Assembly: GCF_006715165.1 (NCBI RefSeq)
Contig: NZ_VFMS01000001.1
Coordinates: 4,030,001 to 4,094,000 of the forward strand
DNA: 64,000 bases
Direction of reading: 5' to 3'
Source: Arthrobacter sp. SLBN-122
GTDB taxonomy: Bacteria > Actinomycetota > Actinomycetes > Actinomycetales > Micrococcaceae
Shown here one piece after another: positions 61,702 to 64,000 of the stretch. The translations under genes and the position numbers were made by a program. Within the stretch, counting starts at the first letter, position 1. Every line of letters begins with the position of its first letter. The notes below the pieces were generated by a model. The model searched no databases. It worked only from the letters and a program-made list of their open reading frames with translations, and was not told the origin of the DNA.

Positions 61702-64000
61702 ATGTCCTCCACCACCGGACCCTTCTCCGCCGGCCCCATCGATCCTGAAGAAATGTCGCCGGCCGAGAGATACCGTGCCAGCGCTGAACGCCGGGCCGAG
61801 GCCGCCACCTACCTTGGGGCGTTCATCCGGACCCTGGACTTCGAGCTTGACGACTTTCAACGGCAGGCATGCCGCTCCCTGCAGGAAGGCAGGGGAGTGC
61901 TGGTGGCTGCGCCCACCGGTGCCGGGAAGACCATCGTGGGGGAGTTCGCCATCTACCTCGCTCTGCAGCGGGGCCTGAAGGCCTTCTACACCACGCCCAT
62001 CAAGGCGCTCAGCAACCAGAAATTCAGTGAACTCGCCGAAAAATACGGTTCCGAAAATGTGGGGCTCCTGACCGGGGACACCAGCATCAATGGTGACGCG
62101 CAGGTGGTGGTCATGACCACCGAGGTCCTCCGGAACATGCTCTACGCGGATTCTGCCACGCTCGGCGACCTTGGCTACGTGGTCATGGACGAGGTCCACT
62201 ACCTCGCCGACCGGTTCCGCGGGGCCGTGTGGGAAGAAGTCATCATCCACCTGCCCAGCGAGGTCCAGGTCGCTTCACTGAGTGCAACCGTTTCCAATGC
62301 CGAGGAATTCGGCGCCTGGCTGGACACCGTCCGCGGGGACACCGACATCATCGTTTCCGAGCACCGTCCGGTTCCGCTGTGGCAGCACGTCATGGTGGGC
62401 CGGCGGATCATGGACCTGTTTGCCGGGGAAACGACGTTCGACGAGATCGCCCCGCCCGTTGAGGAAGACGGCCAGCAGCCGGTTGCGTCCGGCACGTCCC
62501 GCGACGCCGGCAAGGGGCGCGGATTCGAGGTCAACCCGGACCTGCTGACGGTGGCCCAGAGCGAGAGCCGGCAGAGCTTCCGCAGCAGGCCGGGACCCGC
62601 CGGAAGGGGTCAGCGCGGCCGGCGCGGAAATGACCGCCCGGCCCGTGGTGGAGAGCCGCTGGGGGTGCGCCCGGCCAGCCGGCCTCAGGTGATCGCCAGC
62701 CTGGACCGGATGGACCTGCTGCCTGCCATTACCTTCATCTTTTCCCGTGCCGGCTGTGAGGCAGCCGTCGCCCAGTGCGTTGCATCCGGACTCTGGCTGA
62801 CCACCGAGAAAGAGCAGCGGATCATTGCCCAGCGCGTTGACGAGGCGGGGCAGGACATCCCGCCGGACGACCTTGACGTCCTGGGCTTTTGGACCTGGCG
62901 GGACGGACTGCTTCGGGGCTTCGCCGCCCACCACGCCGGAATGCTGCCCACCTTCAAGGAGGTGGTCGAGAAACTGTTCGCCGACGGCCTGGTCAAGGCT
63001 GTCTTCGCCACGGAAACCCTGGCCCTGGGTGTCAACATGCCTGCCCGCTCGGTGGTGCTCGAAAAGCTGGACAAGTTCAACGGCGAAGCCCATGTGGACA
63101 TCACCGCCGGCGAATACACCCAGCTGACCGGACGTGCCGGACGGCGCGGCATCGACGTGGAGGGCCACGCCGTGGTGCTGTGGCAGCCCGGAACGGATCC
63201 GACGGCGGTGGCCGGCCTTGCGTCCCGGCGCACCTACCCGCTGAACTCCAGTTTCCGGCCCACCTACAACATGAGCATCAACCTGCTGGCGCAGTTTGGT
63301 CGGGCCAGGGCGCGGGAGATCCTGGAGTCATCCTTTGCCCAGTTCCAGGCGGACCGGTCCGTGGTGGGCCTGGCCCGCCAGGTACGGAGCCGCGAGGAAT
63401 CCCTTGCTGGCTACGCAAAATCCATGACCTGCCACCTGGGTGATTTCACGGAGTATGCCCGACTGCGCAGGGAACTGTCAGACGCCGAGAACGCCACTTC
63501 CCGTACCAAGTCCCGCGTCCGGAAATCCCTTTGCGACGACTCCCTGGCGCGCCTCCTGCCCGGCGATGTGGTTGACGTCCCAGGCGGCCGCGCCCCGGGG
63601 CCCGCCGTCGTCCTCAGCTCGGACCACACCAGCAGGGAACCCCGCCCGGCCGTGCTGACGCTGGACAATCAATTGCGCAGGATCGGTGCCGACGACCTTG
63701 AAGGTCCCATCGCGCCGGTTACCAGGATCCGCATCCCCAAATCCTTCAACGCCAAGGTGCCCAAGTCGCGCCGGGACCTCGCGTCCTCTGTCCGGAACGC
63801 CCTGCGGGAAAACAGACCGCCCGCCCCTGGCCAGAACCGCAACCATGACTTCGGCCGCGGCGCCGCCCTGCCCAACCAGGAAAAGCGCATAGCGGAGCTG
63901 CGCCGGGCCCTGAAGGCCCACCCCTGCCATGGGTGCAGCGAGCGGGAAGACCACGCGCGCTGGTCGGAGCGCTGGTGGAAACTCCGGCGCGAAACGGACG
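61702..64000 (+). CDS. helY: DEAD/DEAH-box helicase, HelY/Ski2-like (partial, 5' end)
   Basis: 766 residues visible, and the frame is open to the window edge. RecA domain 1 has the Q-like FQRQACRSLQEG, Walker A VAAPTGAGKTIVGEF at residues about 70-85, DEVHYLADRF (DEVH box), and SLSATVSNAEEF. Domain 2 has FATETLALGVNMPARSVV and YTQLTGRAGRRGID (Arg fingers). An Arg/Gly-rich insert of about 60 residues lies between them. Ski2-like: probably RNA processing or decay. The C-terminal HPCHGCSEREDHARW is typical of actinobacterial HelY. Starts 20 bases after tatC. Confidence 0.95.
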   Translation, partial: MSSTTGPFSAGPIDPEEMSPAERYRASAERRAEAATYLGAFIRTLDFELDDFQRQACRSLQEGRGVLVAAPTGAGKTIVGEFAIYLALQRGLKAFYTTPIKALSNQKFSELAEKYGSENVGLLTGDTSINGDAQVVVMTTEVLRNMLYADSATLGDLGYVVMDEVHYLADRFRGAVWEEVIIHLPSEVQVASLSATVSNAEEFGAWLDTVRGDTDIIVSEHRPVPLWQHVMVGRRIMDLFAGETTFDEIAPPVEEDGQQPVASGTSRDAGKGRGFEVNPDLLTVAQSESRQSFRSRPGPAGRGQRGRRGNDRPARGGEPLGVRPASRPQVIASLDRMDLLPAITFIFSRAGCEAAVAQCVASGLWLTTEKEQRIIAQRVDEAGQDIPPDDLDVLGFWTWRDGLLRGFAAHHAGMLPTFKEVVEKLFADGLVKAVFATETLALGVNMPARSVVLEKLDKFNGEAHVDITAGEYTQLTGRAGRRGIDVEGHAVVLWQPGTDPTAVAGLASRRTYPLNSSFRPTYNMSINLLAQFGRARAREILESSFAQFQADRSVVGLARQVRSREESLAGYAKSMTCHLGDFTEYARLRRELSDAENATSRTKSRVRKSLCDDSLARLLPGDVVDVPGGRAPGPAVVLSSDHTSREPRPAVLTLDNQLRRIGADDLEGPIAPVTRIRIPKSFNAKVPKSRRDLASSVRNALRENRPPAPGQNRNHDFGRGAALPNQEKRIAELRRALKAHPCHGCSEREDHARWSERWWKLRRETD

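Noticed and set aside
1..64000. CRISPR array, rRNA operon, prophage or secondary-metabolite cluster
   Set aside because: I looked for regularly spaced direct repeats, rRNA landmark sequences, phage structural genes, transposases and large modular synthases and saw none.

Overview
The window is a chromosomal segment of a high-GC actinobacterium, most probably Micrococcaceae (Arthrobacter/Pseudarthrobacter type). This rests on the gene content: a mycothiol ligase (mshC), a complete Pup-proteasome locus with pafB and pafC fused into one gene, type B L31, many GTG starts, ATGA start/stop overlaps, and a divergent glgC/glgA pair. I see no rRNA, CRISPR array, prophage, insertion sequence or integrase. 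The one RNA gene found is a tRNA-Leu(GAG).

Layout. 1-6151: the end of an ABC ATPase, a TSUP permease, a SpoU RNA methyltransferase, ribosomal protein L31B, a lipoate-protein ligase, and aminopeptidase N. 6185-12754: a YeiH-type exporter, then the ATP-grasp / alpha-E / transglutaminase operon, an FMN-binding split-barrel protein, and an SDR with a zinc-ribbon-like N-terminus. 12843-15560: divergent glycogen/maltosyl genes glgC and glgA. 15643-22159: a lipid-metabolism cluster (acyl-CoA oxidase, TetR regulator, thiolase, long FabG, MaoC hydratase) with a clear palindromic operator in the divergent promoter. It matches the mycobacterial fadE5-fadA2-fabG4-htdX neighbourhood. 22184-26307: FUSC transporter, serine hydrolase, Xi-class GST and M50 protease, all on the minus strand. 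26478-36060: a mixed accessory region (DUF4193, two GT9 glycosyltransferases, quinone oxidoreductase, phospholipase D, YqeY, membrane hydrolase, two overlapping cupins, small membrane proteins). 36396-38720: divergent AAA+ ATPase and PspA genes with small open reading frames beside them. 39064-44226: tRNA-Leu, an M20 peptidase, an acyl-CoA dehydrogenase, DUF5703, an aldo/keto reductase and UppP. 44242-48601: mshC, a PAC2 protein, a HAD hydrolase and an intramembrane M50 protease.

48697-64000 is the conserved proteasome region: TrmI, ARC (Mpa) ATPase, Dop, Pup, PrcB, PrcA, PafA, two FKBP isomerases, fused PafBC, a small membrane protein, TatA, TatC, and the start of a HelY-type helicase cut by the window edge. 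ARC and the PrcA/PrcB core form the protease. Pup ends in GGQ, so Dop must deamidate it before PafA can ligate it. PafBC is the DNA-damage regulator traditionally encoded alongside.

The least explained items are the ATP-grasp/alpha-E/transglutaminase operon, the divergent AAA+/PspA module, a set of related-looking single-span microproteins (29172, 36060, 38720), an aldo/keto reductase with Glu at the catalytic His position, and a three-copy 27-bp repeat that carries two stop codons.
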